Shown piece after piece: positions 6,072-13,034 of a DNA stretch of 15,839 bases. A model generated the notes under the pieces. The model did no database searches. It saw only the letters and a program-made list of their open reading frames with translations, and was not told the origin of the DNA. Position numbers and translations under genes: made by a program. Source of the stretch: JAFDVN01 sp964472275 (GTDB taxonomy: Bacteria > Acidobacteriota > Holophagae > Holophagales > Holophagaceae); NCBI GenBank assembly GCA_964472275.1, contig CAYYJN010000049.1, positions 1-15,839 of the forward strand. The letters run 5' to 3'. Each line of letters opens with the position of its first letter. Positions within the stretch are counted from its first letter, which is position 1.

Positions 6072-7541
6072 ATGACCCCGACCGAACGCGCCATCGCCAA
6101 GCTCCCGAGCCACCTCCGCCGTTTCGTAGTGGCCCAGGACTACGGCGCCTACACGCCGCGGGACCAGGCCGTTTGGCGCCACATCCTGCGCCGCCTCACG
6201 GGCCATTTGCGGGACAAGGCCCATCCGGTCTACCTCGAAGGGCTCGCGGCCACCGGCATCGGCCTGGAGCGCATCCCCAGCCTGGACGAGATGAACGAGA
6301 AGCTGGAGGCGCTCGGCTGGTGCGCCGTGGCCGTGCGCGGCTTCCTGCCGCCCGCGGTCTTCACGGAGCTGCAGACGATGAAGGTGCTGGCCATCGCCGA
6401 GGACATCCGCGACCACAGCCACATCGCCTACACGCCCGCGCCGGACATCGTGCATGAGAGCGCAGGCCACGCGCCCATCCTCGCCAGCGCGCGCTACGCC
6501 GACTATGTTCGCCGCTGCGGGCAAGTGGGGTTCAAGGCCATCGCCTCGCTGGAGGACCAGGAGGTCTTCGAGGCCATCCGCAACCTCAGCGTCGTGAAGG
6601 AGGACCCCACCGCCTCGCCCGAACAGGTGCGGGCGGCGGAAACTCGCCTCACGGCCGCGGGCGCGGCCAAGCGCTTCACCAGCGAGAACACGAAGGCCAG
6701 CCGCCTCTACTGGTGGACGGCGGAATACGGCCTCATCGGCGACCTCGCTTCTCCCAAGATCTACGGCGCGGGACTCCTCAGCTCCATCGGCGAAGCCGAG
6801 CACTGCCTCACCAAGGCCGTGCGGAAGCTGCCGCTCTCGCTCGCCTGCGTGGACACGGAATACGACATCACGACCATGCAGCCCCAGCTCTTCGTGGCGC
6901 GGGACTTCGACCATCTCTTCGAGGTGCTGGACCAGTTCGAGGCGACGCTGGCCTGGAAGCGCGGCGGCGATTTCGGACTGGAGCAGGCGCTGGAGGCCCG
7001 CACCGTGAACCACCTCGTTCTTTCCGACGGCACGGAGGTCACGGGCCTCGTCACGAAACTGGACAAGGCCGAACGCGAGCACGCGCCCGGTCTCCGCACC
7101 GTCGCGGCCCACCTTCGCGGTCCCATCCTCGTCTCGAAAGAAGGTAAGGCGACGGGCGCGCCCATCGAAGGCGACGCGGTCGTGCTCTTCGGCGATGCGT
7201 CGCTGCACGAGGGCATCCGCCCCGCCAATGGCCTCGTCTTCACCAGCGCCGCCCTGTCCTCGGTCGCGGGCGGCCCCGCCGACCCCGAGGCTTGGGACGC
7301 GGCCTTCGGCGCCTTCAACGCTTTCGCCACCGGCGACGCCGAGGCCCGCGCCCGCGCCGCCAAGGCCGAGGCGCTGCCGCCAGACATGGCCGCCCGCTAC
7401 GCGGAGTTGCGCCGCCAGCGTGAATCGGGTCAATTCGATCACGCCGTTCTGGCGGACATCGCCAAGGCAGCCGCGGCCCACCCCGAGGAATGGCTGCTCC
7501 GCGAAGAGCTCGAAGAACTGCGCGCGCCGGTTCCGGCCTAA
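6072..7541 (+). CDS. phhA: Pterin-dependent aromatic amino acid hydroxylase (phenylalanine 4-monooxygenase type), long form
   Basis: 489 aa, ATG at 6072 with GAGG at 6063-6066. Such enzymes hydroxylate phenylalanine (or Trp/Tyr) using O2, tetrahydropterin and one non-heme iron. The iron triad is complete: His128 and His133 in PDIVHESAGHAPI and Glu218 in WTAEYGLIG. Other family features are RDHSHIAYTPAPD (113-125), LYWWTAEYG (212-220) and IYGAGLLSSIGE (230-241). The catalytic part covers about residues 1-300. Residues 305-489 are an extension absent from short enzymes such as Pseudomonas PhhA (~260 aa): a probably beta-rich segment (310-400), then an Ala-rich helical tail with a tetrahelical look. 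Longer AAH proteins of this kind exist in other bacteria. The phhB gene lies 2.3 kb downstream on the same strand. The substrate is most likely phenylalanine, but sequence alone cannot exclude tryptophan. Confidence 0.9.
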   Translation: MTPTERAIAKLPSHLRRFVVAQDYGAYTPRDQAVWRHILRRLTGHLRDKAHPVYLEGLAATGIGLERIPSLDEMNEKLEALGWCAVAVRGFLPPAVFTELQTMKVLAIAEDIRDHSHIAYTPAPDIVHESAGHAPILASARYADYVRRCGQVGFKAIASLEDQEVFEAIRNLSVVKEDPTASPEQVRAAETRLTAAGAAKRFTSENTKASRLYWWTAEYGLIGDLASPKIYGAGLLSSIGEAEHCLTKAVRKLPLSLACVDTEYDITTMQPQLFVARDFDHLFEVLDQFEATLAWKRGGDFGLEQALEARTVNHLVLSDGTEVTGLVTKLDKAEREHAPGLRTVAAHLRGPILVSKEGKATGAPIEGDAVVLFGDASLHEGIRPANGLVFTSAALSSVAGGPADPEAWDAAFGAFNAFATGDAEARARAAKAEALPPDMAARYAELRRQRESGQFDHAVLADIAKAAAAHPEEWLLREELEELRAPVPA

Positions 7542-7546
7542 GGCGT

Positions 7547-7552
7547 TAATCT
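7547..7552 (+). promoter_or_regulatory. Possible -10 hexamer TAATCT before the MBL-rhodanese gene
   Basis: TAATCT lies in the 30-base gap after phhA, 19 bases before the ATG at 7572. The identical hexamer precedes the EAL gene. It may give the downstream genes an internal promoter in addition to read-through from phhA. Confidence 0.25.
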
Positions 7553-7571
7553 TGCCTCCGCGAGGCGAGCC

Positions 7572-8621
7572 ATGATCTTCGAGCAGCTGAACGACGGAAA
7601 CTGCAAAACCTATCTCGTCGCTGACGGCGCCGACGCGGCGTTGGTGGATCCGCTGCTGGGCCGCGAGGACCACTACTTGCGCGTCCTCACGGAGCGCGGC
7701 CTGAAGCTCCGCGCGGTGGTGGACACGCATGTGCATGCCGACCACCTCTCCGCCTGCGCCCTGCTGCGGGACCGCACAGGCGCGGACCATGTGGTGCATG
7801 CCGCGTCCCGCGTGGCCGAAGGCAACGCCCGCGTGGAAGAGGGCCGCCGCATCCTGGTCGGCGCGGTGCCCATGGAGGTGATCCACACGCCGGGCCACAC
7901 GGCGGACAGCATGTCGCTGCGCCTGCCGGACCGGTTGCTCACCGGCGACTTCCTCTTCCTTGGCGAAGGCGGCGCGGGGCGCACGGACCTGCCCGGCGGC
8001 GACCCGGGCGCGCATTGGGATTCGCTGCAGAAGCTGTCGGACCTCGACGGCGCCCTGCTCGTCTTCCCCGGCCACGACTACCGCGGCCGCAAGGAATCCA
8101 CGCTGGCGGATGAACGGAAGAACAATCCGCGCCTCCAGCCCAAGAGCCGCGAGGCCTATGTGGCTTGGCTCCAGGGCCTGCAGATGCCGCCCGCGGAGTG
8201 GATGAAGGCGGTGGTGATGGCGAACCTCGCCTGCACTCGCGATGGCAAGGGCGTGGAGATTCCCAGCGGCGGCGCGGTGTGCGAGGTAGGAGCCGGGTGC
8301 GCCACCGTGCCGCAGATCACTTGCGAAGAATTGGTGGCCCTGCCGGAAAGCGCTCTGCTCGTGGATGTGCGCCAGCCCGATGAGTTCACTGGCCCACTAG
8401 GCCATCTCAAGGGCGCGCGCCTCATTCCGCTCGGTGAGCTGGCCTCGCGTCTGGATGAATTGAAGGCCTTCAAGGACCAGCCCATCGTCGTCAATTGCAA
8501 GGCCGGCGGGCGCTCGAACAAGGGGACCGAGGTGCTGATGGAGGCGGGCTTCACGAAGGTGCGTTCGCTTTCCGGCGGCATGGGCCGCTGGAACGAGCTC
8601 GGCTATCCCGTCGAACGCTGA
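7572..8621 (+). CDS. Metallo-beta-lactamase fold / rhodanese fusion (persulfide dioxygenase-like)
   Basis: 349 aa, ATG at 7572 after a GAGGCGAG. Residues 1-235 are an ETHE1/Blh-type metallo-beta-lactamase domain: THVHADHLS with His53, His55, Asp57 and His58, TPGHTADS with His109, LTGDFLF with Asp126 and FPGHDY with His168. In ETHE1-like enzymes three of these hold a single iron (here by analogy His53, His109, Asp126) and glutathione persulfide is oxidised to sulfite. Residues 248-349 are a rhodanese domain with LLVDVRQPDEF and an active-site loop NCKAGGRS carrying Cys309. Such fusions are thought to couple sulfur transfer with persulfide oxidation in the cytoplasm. Cys237, Cys243 and Cys251 between the domains are extra. 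It follows phhA by 30 bases and precedes the MFS gene by one base. A glyoxalase II-like thioesterase is the alternative, less likely given the rhodanese domain. Confidence 0.88.
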   Translation: MIFEQLNDGNCKTYLVADGADAALVDPLLGREDHYLRVLTERGLKLRAVVDTHVHADHLSACALLRDRTGADHVVHAASRVAEGNARVEEGRRILVGAVPMEVIHTPGHTADSMSLRLPDRLLTGDFLFLGEGGAGRTDLPGGDPGAHWDSLQKLSDLDGALLVFPGHDYRGRKESTLADERKNNPRLQPKSREAYVAWLQGLQMPPAEWMKAVVMANLACTRDGKGVEIPSGGAVCEVGAGCATVPQITCEELVALPESALLVDVRQPDEFTGPLGHLKGARLIPLGELASRLDELKAFKDQPIVVNCKAGGRSNKGTEVLMEAGFTKVRSLSGGMGRWNELGYPVER

Positions 8622-8622
8622 C

Positions 8623-9819
8623 ATGGCGGAGCTGAAACTGGGTTTGCGGGCCAACGCGCGGCCCTTCGCCCTGCTCGTCCTCGTCAACGCCTTCGTCGGC
8701 GCCATGGCGGGCATGGAGCGCAGCATCCTGCCTGCGCTGGCTGAACAGGGTTTCGGCCTGCGCGCGCGCACGGCGATCCTTACCTTCCTCATCGGCTTCG
8801 GCCTCGCAAAGGCCGGGGCCAATGTGCTCGCGGGGCATCTGTCGCAGCGCCACGGCCGTAAACCCATCCTCGCGCTTGGCTGGATCATCGGCCTGCCCGT
8901 GCCGCTGCTGCTGGCCTTCGGGCCGTCCTGGGGCTGGATCATCGCGGCGAACCTCCTGCTGGGCCTGAACCAGGGCCTGTGCTGGTCCACGGCCGTCATC
9001 ATGAAGATTGATCTCGCGGGTCCGAAGAATCGCGGCCTCGCCATGGGGCTCAACGAATTCGCGGGCTACGCCGCCGTGGCGCTCATGGCGCTGCTCACCG
9101 GCTGGATCGCGGCGCGCCACGGCCTGCGCCCCTGGCCTTTCTTGCTCGGTTTCGCCTTCGCGTTGATCGGGCTGGTCCTCTCCATCTTCGCCGTGGGCGA
9201 GACGAAGAACCACGCGGCGTTGGAGGGCGGCGCGCGATCCGAGCTTTCGTCAGGGGAAGTGATGCGCCTGGGCAGCTACGCCGATCCCGTGCTGTCCACG
9301 CTGTCCTGGGTCGGCATGGTGAACAACCTCAACGACGGCCTGGCTTGGGGCCTGCTGCCGCTCTTCTTCGCGGCGAAAGGATTGGGCCTGTCGCAGATCG
9401 GTCTTCTCGCCGCGCTCTATCCCGCTTCCTGGAGCGTCGCTCAGCTCGGCACGGGATGGCTGTCGGATCACTGGGGACGGCGACCGCTCATCGCCTGGGG
9501 CATGATCGTCCAGGCCCTCGCGCTCGCGGCCCTGCCCTGGTCGCACGGGATGGCGGCCTTCGCCGCCGATGCGATCCTCCTGGGCCTGGGCACGGCCATG
9601 GTCTATCCCACCCTGCTTGCGGCCGTGGGCGACCGCGCGCACGCGGGCTGGCGCCCCATGGCCGTGGGCGTCTATCGCCTCTGGCGCGACGGCGGCTATG
9701 TGATCGGCGCGTTGCTGGCGGGCGTCGTGGCGGACTGGATGGGCCTGGGCGCCGCGATCCTCGCCGTCGCGGGCCTCACGGGCGCCGCGGGCGTTCTGGC
9801 CGCGCGGCGGCTGGAGTAG
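8623..9819 (+). CDS. Major facilitator superfamily transporter
   Basis: 398 aa with about 12 hydrophobic segments in two six-helix halves. The loop 2-3 motif A is clear as GHLSQRHGRKP (71-81) and repeated in the second half as GWLSDHWGRRP (278-288). Charged residues inside helices include Arg33, Asn236 and Asp238 (NNLNDGLAWG), and the end of the second half reads GVYRLWRDGGYVIGALLAG (349-367), typical of MFS drug or metabolite exporters. The substrate is unknown. The ATG is one base after the stop of the MBL-rhodanese gene, so both are surely translated from one message; export of a sulfur compound such as sulfite or thiosulfate is a guess from that position alone. The stop TAG at 9817-9819 overlaps a possible -10 for phhB. 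Confidence 0.88.
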   Translation: MAELKLGLRANARPFALLVLVNAFVGAMAGMERSILPALAEQGFGLRARTAILTFLIGFGLAKAGANVLAGHLSQRHGRKPILALGWIIGLPVPLLLAFGPSWGWIIAANLLLGLNQGLCWSTAVIMKIDLAGPKNRGLAMGLNEFAGYAAVALMALLTGWIAARHGLRPWPFLLGFAFALIGLVLSIFAVGETKNHAALEGGARSELSSGEVMRLGSYADPVLSTLSWVGMVNNLNDGLAWGLLPLFFAAKGLGLSQIGLLAALYPASWSVAQLGTGWLSDHWGRRPLIAWGMIVQALALAALPWSHGMAAFAADAILLGLGTAMVYPTLLAAVGDRAHAGWRPMAVGVYRLWRDGGYVIGALLAGVVADWMGLGAAILAVAGLTGAAGVLAARRLE

Positions 9820-9822
9820 GCT
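9817..9822 (+). promoter_or_regulatory. Possible -10 hexamer TAGGCT before phhB
   Basis: The hexamer overlaps the MFS stop codon and ends 17 bases before the phhB ATG. It is identical to the hexamers before murD and the membrane protein gene, but since TAG is also a stop codon this one may be chance. Confidence 0.2.
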
Positions 9823-9839
9823 GGAGCCAGGAGACCGAC

Positions 9840-10085
9840 ATGAGCTGGATCGAGCGCGACAAGGCCCTGCATCGCGAAGTGAAGACCCCGGATTTCGTCA
9901 CCGCCTTCAGTCTCGTCGCCGCGATCACGCCCCTCGCCGAGCAGGCGGGCCACCATCCCGACTTGGAGCTGGGCTGGGGCTATGTGCGCATCAAGCTCAC
10001 CACCCACGACGCGGGCGGCGTGACGGAGAAGGATCACGCGCTGGCGAAGCAGATCGATGGGCTGGTGGCGAAGTTCGGGCTGTAA
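9840..10085 (+). CDS. phhB: Pterin-4a-carbinolamine dehydratase
   Basis: 81 aa, ATG at 9840 with AGGAGA at 9829-9834. The active-site signature is complete: Glu34, then His38-His39-Pro40, Trp46, His56 in TTHDAGG and Asp65 in TEKDHALA, with the family's standard spacings. The enzyme dehydrates the 4a-hydroxytetrahydropterin released by aromatic amino acid hydroxylases, so it completes the cofactor cycle of the phhA product 2.3 kb upstream. The protein is shorter at the N-terminus than typical members (~95-105 aa): it starts at the MSWIERDKAL helix and lacks the first beta-strand region, which other short bacterial versions also lack. It is the last gene of the + strand run; downstream are repeats and no clear terminator. 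Confidence 0.93.
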   Translation: MSWIERDKALHREVKTPDFVTAFSLVAAITPLAEQAGHHPDLELGWGYVRIKLTTHDAGGVTEKDHALAKQIDGLVAKFGL

Positions 10086-10087
10086 AG

Positions 10088-10222
10088 CGATTCAACGCGA
10101 AGGCGCGAAGAAAATCAGGAACTATGATGAACGCTGATGGACGCTGATAAGTCAAAAGGAAGCGGTATCAGCGTTCATCCCCGTTTCATTCCCTTCGGGT
10201 TCTTCGCGTCTTCGCGGTTCAA
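10088..10222. repeat. Compound inverted repeat downstream of phhB
   Basis: The outer arms are CGCGAAGGCGCGAAGAA at 10096-10112 and its reverse complement with one mismatch at 10200-10216. The inner arms are GATGAACGCTGAT at 10126-10138 and a perfect reverse complement at 10167-10179. A second unit, GATGGACGCTGAT, lies at 10136-10148. The right end, GCGGTTCAAC, matches the repeat at 5055-5085. The element can fold into one long imperfect hairpin between phhB (+) and the murD remnant (-). It may help end transcription from both sides, but there is no T-run. No coding frame of note lies inside. Confidence 0.7.
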
Positions 10223-10266
10223 CCTCTCGCCCAGTCCGCCACCAGCGCCTCGAAGCGCCTTTGCCG
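10219..10266 (-). pseudogene. Leftover copy of the murD 3' end
   Basis: Read on the minus strand this stretch gives RQRRFEALVADWARG and a TGA stop (10221-10219). The intact murD ends RRFEALVAAWEHS 455 bases upstream on the same strand. Nineteen bases are identical (10236-10254 and 10691-10709), including third codon positions. It has no start of its own and sits just downstream of the small membrane protein gene. The likely reading is that this is the original murD tail, cut off when DNA carrying the small gene and a replacement tail arrived. A tandem duplication followed by loss is the alternative. Confidence 0.65.
10236..10254. repeat. 19-bp direct repeat, copy 1 (murD remnant side)
   Basis: CCGCCACCAGCGCCTCGAA on the + strand, identical to 10691-10709. 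The pair brackets the lower-G+C small membrane protein gene in an attachment-site-like manner. Confidence 0.85.
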
Positions 10267-10296
10267 GGGCACGGAGCTTGCCAAGGGACCATCATG

Positions 10297-10677
10297 TTAG
10301 TTGGTTGCCCCTACTCTGCGCATGAGCTTGCTCCAAAGCCAAGGTAGCGCAACAAACCACTGAAAGTACCCAAGAAGGAAGGTCATTCCCCAGAACTCGG
10401 TAATCCAGGCGCGGGGGTGCATATGAAACCATGGACTAAGCCCCGGCAAGCGAAAGTGATCCAACAGGATTGCGACAAACCCCGCAGGCAGGTTGGGAAC
10501 CATCAACCATGTCCAAATGCGAAACAACCACCCCATCTGCGCCGGAACGCTCGACGGCCAGGCCATCTGCATCCATACGAACAGCATCAACATGTAGCCC
10601 AAGTAGGCGGCCTTCAGCCCTAGGGCCCAGAAGCGCTTCCCCGCCTTCTCTGAGTTTCCTTCCGTTTTCGCATTCAT
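10297..10677 (-). CDS. Small membrane protein of unknown function (126 aa), probably acquired
   Basis: The start is taken at ATG 10677-10675 because it overlaps the murD stop in an ATGA arrangement; an in-frame ATG four codons earlier (10689), inside murD, is possible. The protein has about three hydrophobic segments (residues 17-40, 50-73, 95-118) and is rich in Trp, Met and Phe, with a PNLPAGF turn and HFRLPGLSPWFHMHPRAW between segments two and three. The N-terminus is polar and inside-facing by the positive-inside rule. I do not recognise the family; it is not FtsW, which often follows murD. Base composition is clearly lower in G+C than both neighbours (29/60 at 10321-10380). It sits between the true murD end and a leftover copy of that end. 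The ATGA overlap implies it is translated with murD. Confidence 0.65.
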   Translation of the reverse strand: MNAKTEGNSEKAGKRFWALGLKAAYLGYMLMLFVWMQMAWPSSVPAQMGWLFRIWTWLMVPNLPAGFVAILLDHFRLPGLSPWFHMHPRAWITEFWGMTFLLGYFQWFVALPWLWSKLMRRVGATN

Positions 10678-12002
10678 GAGTGTTCCCACGCCGCCACCAG
10701 CGCCTCGAATCTCCGTCCGCGCTCTTCGAAGTTCTTGAACTGGTCGAAGCTGGCGCAGGCGGGGCTGAGGAGGATCTGGTCGCCGGGCTCGGCCAGTTCG
10801 AAGGCGCCGTTCGCGGCGTCGTCGAAGCCCCAGATGGTCTCGTGGGGCAGGTCGCCGAGGTCGCGCTCCAACTGGGGGATGGCGTCGCCGAGGAAGACGA
10901 GGCGGCGCAGCTTGCCTTCCAGCGCCTCGCGCAGCGGCGCGTAGCTCGCGCCCTTGTCCGTGCCGCCGAGAAGCAGAACAAGCGGCCCCGGCAACGCGCG
11001 GATGGCGATGAGGGTCGCGTCCACATTGGTGCCTTTGGAATCGTTGTAGCAGCGCACGCCGCCCTTCTCCCCGCAGAAGGCGATGCGGTGCGCGAGGCCC
11101 GGGTAGGTGCGGAGGCCATCGCGGATCGCCTCGGCCGACGCGCCGCCGTGGCTCGCCAGCAGCGCGGCTGCGAGCGCGTTCTCCACATTGTGAGCGCCGG
11201 GGATCTTCAGCTCGGAACGCTGAAGCAGCGGTGAACCATGGAGATGAAGCTGGCCCGCGTCATCGCACCAGGCTTCGCAAGCTCGCCAACCGAAGTGGAC
11301 TGGACGGCCCGCCCCCGGCGCGCCTTCCGCCAGTTCGGGATGGGCCGCGGGCAGCACGCGGAGATCGTCCTTCCCCTGTCCACCGAAGATGCGGAGTTTC
11401 GCGCGGCGGTAGGTTTCGAGATCGCCGTAGCGGGCGAGATGATCCGGTGTGAGGTTGAGGAAGGCCGCGGCTTCGGCGTGGAAGGTGTCGAGGCTTTCGA
11501 GCTGGTAGCTGCTCAACTCCAGCGCGAAGACGGTCGGTCCTTTCGCTTCCGCGACGGCCTGGAGAAAGGGGATGCCGAGGTTGCCGCAGGCGGCGGTGGG
11601 AATCCCGGCCGTTCGCAGCAAATGGGCGACGAGATCCGTCGTCGTGCTTTTGCCGTTGGTGCCGGTGATGGCGAGGATTTTGGAGCCGTCCTCTCGGGCT
11701 CGGAGCGCCCGGTGCGCGAGTTCCGCTTCGCCGATGATCTCGATGCCGCGCCGCGCCGCTTCGGCGACGAGGGGCGCGGTGCGGGGTATGCCGGGGCTGA
11801 GGATGACTTGAGCGCATTCGTCCAGCAGCGACAGGGGATGCCCGCCCCAGACGCCCTGGATGCCGCGCTTGGCCAGTTCCGCCGCGTCCTCTGGCGCCGA
11901 GCGCGCATCGTTCAGGATGACGACCCTGCCCTGGTCCGCGAGCCAGTGAGCCGCCGCCCGCCCGGACGCGCCCGCGCCCATCACGATGGTCCAGTCCGCC
12001 AT
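10674..12002 (-). CDS. murD: UDP-N-acetylmuramoyl-L-alanine--D-glutamate ligase
   Basis: 442 aa, ATG at 12002-12000 preceded on its strand by GGAGG (12011-12007). It adds D-glutamate to UDP-MurNAc-L-Ala in the cytoplasm, using ATP. The three Mur ligase domains are complete: an N-terminal Rossmann-like UDP domain (MGAGASGRAAAHWLADQG, 8-25), the ATP domain with P-loop GTNGKSTTT (114-122), LELSSYQLES (161-170), NLTPDHLARYG (183-193) and Lys202 in AKLRIF as the probable carbamylated lysine, and the C-terminal domain with HNVENALAA (271-279), GLAHRIAF (302-309), NDSKGTN (320-326), LLLGGTDKGA (343-352) and LLSPACASFDQFKNFEERG (411-429). The last residues (AAWEHS) may have been replaced by incoming DNA, because an alternative tail survives 455 bases downstream. 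Usually it lies beside mraY in the dcw cluster; here a reversed EAL gene separates them. Confidence 0.96.
   Translation of the reverse strand: MADWTIVMGAGASGRAAAHWLADQGRVVILNDARSAPEDAAELAKRGIQGVWGGHPLSLLDECAQVILSPGIPRTAPLVAEAARRGIEIIGEAELAHRALRAREDGSKILAITGTNGKSTTTDLVAHLLRTAGIPTAACGNLGIPFLQAVAEAKGPTVFALELSSYQLESLDTFHAEAAAFLNLTPDHLARYGDLETYRRAKLRIFGGQGKDDLRVLPAAHPELAEGAPGAGRPVHFGWRACEAWCDDAGQLHLHGSPLLQRSELKIPGAHNVENALAAALLASHGGASAEAIRDGLRTYPGLAHRIAFCGEKGGVRCYNDSKGTNVDATLIAIRALPGPLVLLLGGTDKGASYAPLREALEGKLRRLVFLGDAIPQLERDLGDLPHETIWGFDDAANGAFELAEPGDQILLSPACASFDQFKNFEERGRRFEALVAAWEHS
10691..10709. repeat. 19-bp direct repeat, copy 2 (inside murD 3' end)
   Basis: Identical to 10236-10254. It encodes FEALVA in the last codons of murD on the minus strand. 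Confidence 0.85.
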
Positions 12003-12017
12003 GGAGCCTCCAGCCCC

Positions 12018-12023
12018 AGCCTA
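12018..12023 (-). promoter_or_regulatory. Possible -10 hexamer TAGGCT for murD
   Basis: On the minus strand TAGGCT ends 15 bases before the murD ATG, directly ahead of the GGAGG. The 91-base gap between murD and the EAL gene is divergent, so each needs its own promoter; this is the best candidate on this strand. No clear -35. Confidence 0.35.
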
Positions 12024-12062
12024 CCAAGCCATTCCCGGGGTGGCGCAAATCCGGCGGGGCTG

Positions 12063-12068
12063 TAATCT
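12063..12068 (+). promoter_or_regulatory. Possible -10 hexamer TAATCT for the EAL gene
   Basis: TAATCT, preceded by TG (TGTAATCT), lies 25 bases before the ATG at 12094 in the divergent murD/EAL gap. It is the same hexamer as before the MBL-rhodanese gene. Confidence 0.35.
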
Positions 12069-12093
12069 GTCCCAAGCCCCACATGGAGATCCG

Positions 12094-12855
12094 ATGGAGC
12101 AGTCGCTCCTCACGAAGATTCTCGCGGATGAGATCCAGCTCGTCCCCGTGACCCAGCCCATCATGAACCTCCGCTCCATGCGGCTGGAGGCGCGGGAATA
12201 CCTGACCCATTTCGTGGATGAGGCGGGCGTGGAGCGCAGCTCCGGTGTGCTGCTGGCGGACCTCTCCCTGCCCGAGCCGCAGCGCATCGCGCTGGACCTG
12301 AAATGCCTCGCCCGCACCTTCGACACGCTGGCCCTGCTGCCGCCCGCGCTCTCCCACCTGCATTTCGTGAACCTGGAACCCCGGACGCTGGAGAACCCCC
12401 ATTTCTGGGAGGTGCTGCCCAGCTGGCTCGAATCCCTCTCGATCCGTCCCGATCAGATCGTGATGGAGTTCACCGAGGCCCAGAGCGTCCACAACCTTGA
12501 TGACTTGAAGGACTACGCGCGCCGCTTGCGCGTCATGGGCCTGCGCATCGCGGTGGATGATCTCGGCTCCGGCGTGGCGAGCCTTTCCCACATGGCGCGC
12601 CTCGCGCCGGACTTCATCAAGGCCGACCGAAGCCTCGTTCAACAGGCTCACCGCCGCCCCTATCAATCGGCGCTGCTCAACGCCCTCGCCCACTTCGCCC
12701 GAGCCATGCGCGTGGGCTTCATCGCCGAAGGCATCGAGACGCCCGAAGAGCTGACCGCCATCACCGACGCCGATGTGCCGTGGGGCCAAGGCTATGTCTT
12801 CGGCCGCCCCGTCATCGGCGTGCCCGAGATCGCGCCCGCGAACCAGGCAGGATGA
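12094..12855 (+). CDS. Stand-alone EAL-domain protein (probable c-di-GMP phosphodiesterase)
   Basis: 253 aa, ATG at 12094 with GGAGA at 12085-12089; the open frame reaches further upstream but lacks such a site and enters the murD promoter zone. EAL proteins hydrolyse cyclic di-GMP to pGpG. The metal and catalytic residues, aligned by motif, are present: Glu32 (the EAL motif reads EAR), Asn93 in FVNLEP, Glu125 and Glu128 in IVMEFTEAQ, Asp155-Asp156 in AVDDLGSG, Lys176 in DFIKADRS, Glu212 in AEGIET and Gln232 in GQGYVFG. It should therefore be active despite EAR. No GGDEF, PAS, HAMP, receiver or membrane segment is present, so input must come from a partner or from expression. It lies between murD and mraY in reverse orientation. 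Confidence 0.9.
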   Translation: MEQSLLTKILADEIQLVPVTQPIMNLRSMRLEAREYLTHFVDEAGVERSSGVLLADLSLPEPQRIALDLKCLARTFDTLALLPPALSHLHFVNLEPRTLENPHFWEVLPSWLESLSIRPDQIVMEFTEAQSVHNLDDLKDYARRLRVMGLRIAVDDLGSGVASLSHMARLAPDFIKADRSLVQQAHRRPYQSALLNALAHFARAMRVGFIAEGIETPEELTAITDADVPWGQGYVFGRPVIGVPEIAPANQAG

Positions 12856-13034
12856 ATCATCGGAAGCACCGATGGACGGCGATGGGTGTGACGCGCATTC
12901 GTGGGATGGGACTTCACCTCGCGTGAGGCGCCAGGCCAAATCACCAGAGGACGACAACCGCCGGGACGCAGAGAGCGCAGAGTAGGCACAGAGGGTCACA
13001 GAGGTCCGCCATCGCACGGCCAGTGGAAGCCGAG

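Noticed and set aside
6042..8075. A 677-codon open frame on the minus strand
   Set aside because: It is antisense to phhA and the MBL-rhodanese gene, both of which show complete catalytic motifs. Its own translation is rich in Arg, Gly, Ala and His with no motif.
10088..10222. CRISPR array
   Set aside because: The repeats are imperfect, inverted and unevenly spaced, with no set of equal spacers and no cas gene.
10417..10679. Two + strand frames antisense to the small membrane protein gene
   Set aside because: Their translations are Pro/Gln/Ser-rich without a pattern, whereas the minus-strand frame has clear membrane segments and an ATGA link to murD.
11986..12093. Longer N-terminus for the EAL protein
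   Set aside because: The extra residues have no pattern, overlap the murD start and control region, and ATG 12094 has a good GGAGA.
11260..13017. A 585-codon minus-strand frame spanning part of murD, the EAL gene and repeats
   Set aside because: It is out of frame with murD and antisense to the EAL gene; no domain is recognisable.
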